Shown here in pieces: positions 61,601 to 64,000 of a stretch of 64,000 nucleotides of DNA. Made by a program: the position numbers and the translations under genes. Where the stretch lies: the NCBI GenBank assembly GCA_030272155.1, contig CP126191.1, forward strand, positions 1,882,501 through 1,946,500, given 5' to 3'. The stretch is from Tetradesmus obliquus. Taxonomy: Eukaryota; Chlorophyta; Chlorophyceae; Sphaeropleales; Scenedesmaceae. Each line of letters begins with the position of its first letter. Position 1 is the first letter of the stretch. The notes beneath the pieces were generated by a model. It saw nothing but the letters and a program-made list of their open reading frames with translations, ran no database searches and was not told where the DNA came from.

Positions 61601-64000
61601 TGAAGCAGCGCTTCGGTGTGCTTTGTTACTGCTTCAATTGGCAGAAAGCTGTTTGCTGCGATGTCCAGCATGCCTGCTCTACATAAGTAACTAGTGCCTC
61701 TGCAAGCTGAGTTGCTACTATTTCAAAAAAAAAACAGCGAGCTGATGTTGCATTGTATGCCGTTGCACCTCCTGCTGCTGCCGTCAGAGCACATGTGTGA
61801 GCGTCACTGCTGGGCGAGACGCCTGCGGCTGCATAGTCAGCGACCTGCCGCCCTTGGAGGACCTGCGCGTGCAGCGCGTGATACGCTTGGATGACCTGGG
61901 CAAGGTGCTCAGTAGGGGCACCAACCTGAGGTGCCTGGAGGTGACAGTAGACGCCAGTGCAGCCATGTCACTGGCTGCGGACAACATCGCCACGTTACCT
62001 TCCAGCTTGCGCGTGCTGGAATTGCTTGAAGATGGTTCACTTGACGATCAGCATAGCCCACACATTGCACGGAACTTTGGTGAGGTGCAGATGCAGCAAC
62101 TGCAGCACTTCAGTGGACGCCAGCGCAGCCATGTCGCTGACTGCAGAGAACATCGCCGCGGCATGCAACAGCCACAGTACTTCAAGCTTAGGCTGATAAA
62201 AGCGGCAAAGGTTTCAGATGCAATTTGTGAGCTGCAGGAGCTGCACACGCTGGACTTGGCGGGCTGCCACAGCCTACGTACACTGCCAGAACAGCTAGGA
62301 CGCTTGCAGCACCTGAAAAGGCTGGATCTGTCATGGTGCAACAAGCTGCAGGAGTTGCCAGAGTCGGTGGGCGACCTCAAACACCTGCAGCTGTTGAACC
62401 TGAGCAGCTGCAGCAGCTTGCAGTCATTGCCACTGTCACTTGGGCAGTTGCAGCAGCTTTTGAGGGTATGCTTCTTTCACTGCACCGGCTTGCAGTCGCT
62501 GCCAGAAACAGTAGGCGACCTGAAGCAGCTGCAGCACCTTGACTTCAACAGCTGCAGCAGTCTGCAGGAACTGCCAGCATCATTTGGCGGGCTACAGCAG
62601 TTGGTGCAGCTGGAGCTGAGTGCCTGCAGCAGCCTGCAGCTGCTGCCAGCGTCAATAGGCGAACTGCAGCAGCTGCAGCGCCTTACCTGTGCATGTGCAG
62701 CAGCCTGAAGTGCCTGCCAGCATCCTTTGGCAAGCTGCAGCAATTGCAGTCACTCACCCTGGTAGGCTGCAGCGGCTTCAAGACACTGCTAGAATCATTG
62801 GTAGGCGAGCTACATCAGCTGCAGTGGCTTGACCTGAGCTCGTGCAGCAGCCTGCAATGCCTGCCGGCATCCTTTGGCAACCTGCAACAGCTGGTGCAGC
62901 TGGACGTGCATAACTGTAGTAGCCTGCAGTCACTGCCAGACTCAATAGGTGAGCTGCAGCGGCTGCAGCAACTTGACCTGCGCATGTGCAGCAGCCTGCA
63001 GTGCCTGCCGGCGTCCTTCAGCAAGCTGAAGTGTTTGCAGTCGCTGTACCTAACGGGCTGCAGCGGCTTGGCGTCGCTGCCAGAATCAATAGGCGAGCTA
63101 CATGCGCTACAGCTGCTTGTGTTGCGGGAGTGCAGCAGCTTGCAGTGCCTGCCAGAATCATTTGGCAAGCTGCTGCTGCTATCGCAGCTGGACCTTGACG
63201 GCTGCAGCAGTCTGCGGTCGCTGCCAGAATCACTAGGGGGCCTGCAACGGCTGCAGCAGCTTGACCTGCGCATGTGCAGCAGCCTGCAGTGCCTGCCGGC
63301 GTCCTTCAGCAAGCTGAAGTGTTTGCAGTCGCTGTACCTAACGGGCTGCAGCGGCTTGGCGTCGCTGCCAGAATCAATAGGCGAGCTACATGCGCTACAG
63401 CTGCTTGTGTTGGGGGAGTGCAGCAGCTTGCAGTGCCTGCCAGAATCATTTGGCAAGCTGCTGCTGCTATCGCAGCTGGACCTTGACGGCTGCAGCAGTC
63501 TGCGGTCGCTGCCAGAATCACTAGGGGGCCTGCAACGGCTGCAGCAGCTTGACCTGCGCATGTGCAGCAGCCTGCAGTGCCTGCCGGCGTCCTTCAGCAA
63601 GCTGAAGTGTTTGCAGTCGCTGTACCTAACGGGCTGCAGCGGCTTGGCGTCGCTGCCAGAATCAATAGGCGAGCTACATGCGCTACAGCTGCTTGTGTTG
63701 GGGGAGTGCAGCAGCTTGCAGTGCCTGCCAGAATCATTTGGCAAGCTGCTGCTGCTATCGCAGCTGGACCTTGACGGCTGCAGCAGTCTGCGGTCGCTGC
63801 CAGAATCACTAGGGGGCCTGCAACGGCTGCAGCAGCTTGACCTGCGCATGTGCAGCAGCCTGCAGTGCCTGCCGGCGTCCTTCAGCAAGCTGAAGTGTTT
63901 GCAGTCGCTGTACCTAACGGGCTGCAGCGGCTTGGCGTCGCTGCCAGAATCAATAGGCGAGCTACATGCGCTACAGCTGCTTGTGTTGGGGGAGTGCAGC
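57823..64000 (+). CDS. NB-ARC-LRR (NLR) protein with N-terminal acylation motif; runs off the window
   Basis: Exons in phase: 57823-58398, 58638-59062, 59424-59635, 59924-60350, 60641-61469, then a long LRR exon from 61788. The chosen start gives MGGLCCKEP, a canonical N-myristoylation Gly2 followed by two palmitoylation-type Cys; an in-frame ATG at 57733 would bury it. Next come a Gln/Gly-rich spacer and about 210 residues that look like an alpha-helical bundle (WQALGQTASTLLSAGSTL, SLLGYAIKQWS, LLQCCRDMLFDL), reminiscent of HeLo/RPW8/MCAfunc domains by pattern only. NB-ARC motifs: P-loop GMGGAGKTT (60001-60027), kinase-2 VLLVVDNV, RNBS-B SRVLFTSRN, GLPLAL and an MHD-like VHD (61167-61175). 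LRRs are 24-residue plant type (L-x2-L-x-L-x2-CSSL-x2-LP). A one-base loss near 62684 shifts the frame; LRRs stay open in the new frame to base 64000. Likely an intracellular immune-type sensor, by analogy. Confidence 0.88.
57880..58112 (+). repeat. GGGCAG hexamer array and CAG tract in NLR exon 1
   Basis: Repeated ggggcagggg units encode Gly-Gln repeats, followed by a CAG run (58081-58112) coding poly-Gln. They form the spacer between the acylated N-terminus and the helical region. Confidence 0.9.
61265..61430 (+). repeat. Degenerate 22-codon tandem repeat after the NB-ARC domain
   Basis: Three to four imperfect units of the form CPPPPGSEQ-x4-Q-x2-I lie between the MHD-like motif and the LRR exon. 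Period is about 60-66 bases. Confidence 0.85.
61948..62160 (+). repeat. Internal duplication in the NLR LRR exon
   Basis: About 50 bases coding VDASAAMSLAADNIA (61948-61995) recur at 62113-62160 with about seven changes. The second copy is read in another frame by the continuous ORF, giving a non-LRR stretch, so an unrecognised intron or an old indel is likely here. Confidence 0.75.
62961..64000 (+). repeat. 288-bp near-identical LRR array (3.6 copies in window, continues)
   Basis: Units start 62961, 63249, 63537 and 63825. Unit 1 differs from unit 2 at about two positions; units 2 and 3 look identical. Each unit is 96 codons, exactly four 24-residue LRRs, so copy number can change without breaking the frame or the solenoid register. 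Upstream LRRs (62230-62960) are much more diverged. Confidence 0.97.

Noticed and set aside
1..64000. Introner elements or transposons as the source of the intronic repeats
   Set aside because: Each repeat matches only its own neighbouring exon; no common element, terminal inverted repeat or target-site duplication was visible.

Overview
The window looks like nuclear DNA of a green alga (chlorophyte; a Scenedesmus/Sphaeropleales-type genome is my guess, not something the sequence proves). The reasons are GC-rich genes split by many GT-AG introns, plant-type gene families (a receptor-like TKL kinase, Ariadne RBR ligase, an At4g15545-like protein, an NB-ARC-LRR gene), and a very high load of CAG/CTG trinucleotide repeats in both exons and introns. 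No prokaryotic features, rRNA or tRNA genes or intact transposons were recognised. Exon ends below were placed by eye from homology, GT-AG sites and phase; the kinase, Ariadne, MIP and NLR models keep a consistent reading phase across their listed exons.

Layout: (1) 1-5217, minus: glutamate decarboxylase, C-terminus cut off by the window start. (2) 6230-10320, minus: secreted vanadium-haloperoxidase/PAP2-family protein. (3) 11619-19169, plus: receptor-like kinase with signal peptide, ectodomain, one membrane helix and a TKL kinase domain with HGDLK in place of HRDLK. (4) 21579-23138, minus: SnoaL/NTF2-like protein. (5) 23988-39818, plus: very large SNF2-RING (Rad5/HLTF/SHPRH-class) helicase with a low-complexity acidic tail of roughly 900 residues. 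(6) 40924-46609, minus: mitochondrial intermediate peptidase-like M3 metallopeptidase swollen by Gln/Ser/Ala inserts. (7) 46838-52717, plus: Ariadne RBR E3 ubiquitin ligase, divergent from gene 6 across 228 bp. (8) 54159-56690, plus: At4g15545-like coiled-coil protein. (9) 57823 to the window end, plus: an NB-ARC-LRR (NLR) gene with an N-terminal acylation motif and a homogenised 288-bp LRR array running off the window.

The most striking signal is shared across genes. Seven or eight of the nine genes carry decayed tandem copies of an exon edge, meaning a short piece of exon together with its own splice donor or acceptor, lying in the adjoining intron or 3' flank (about 30 copies, periods about 60-245 bp). 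Many sit next to CTG tracts that also form the 3' end of the intron. Some copies have stop codons and some stay open. They look like recurrent slippage or unequal-exchange products that generate decoy or alternative splice sites. The second highlight is the algal NLR: membrane-anchor motif, predicted helical bundle, NB-ARC and a fast-evolving LRR array.
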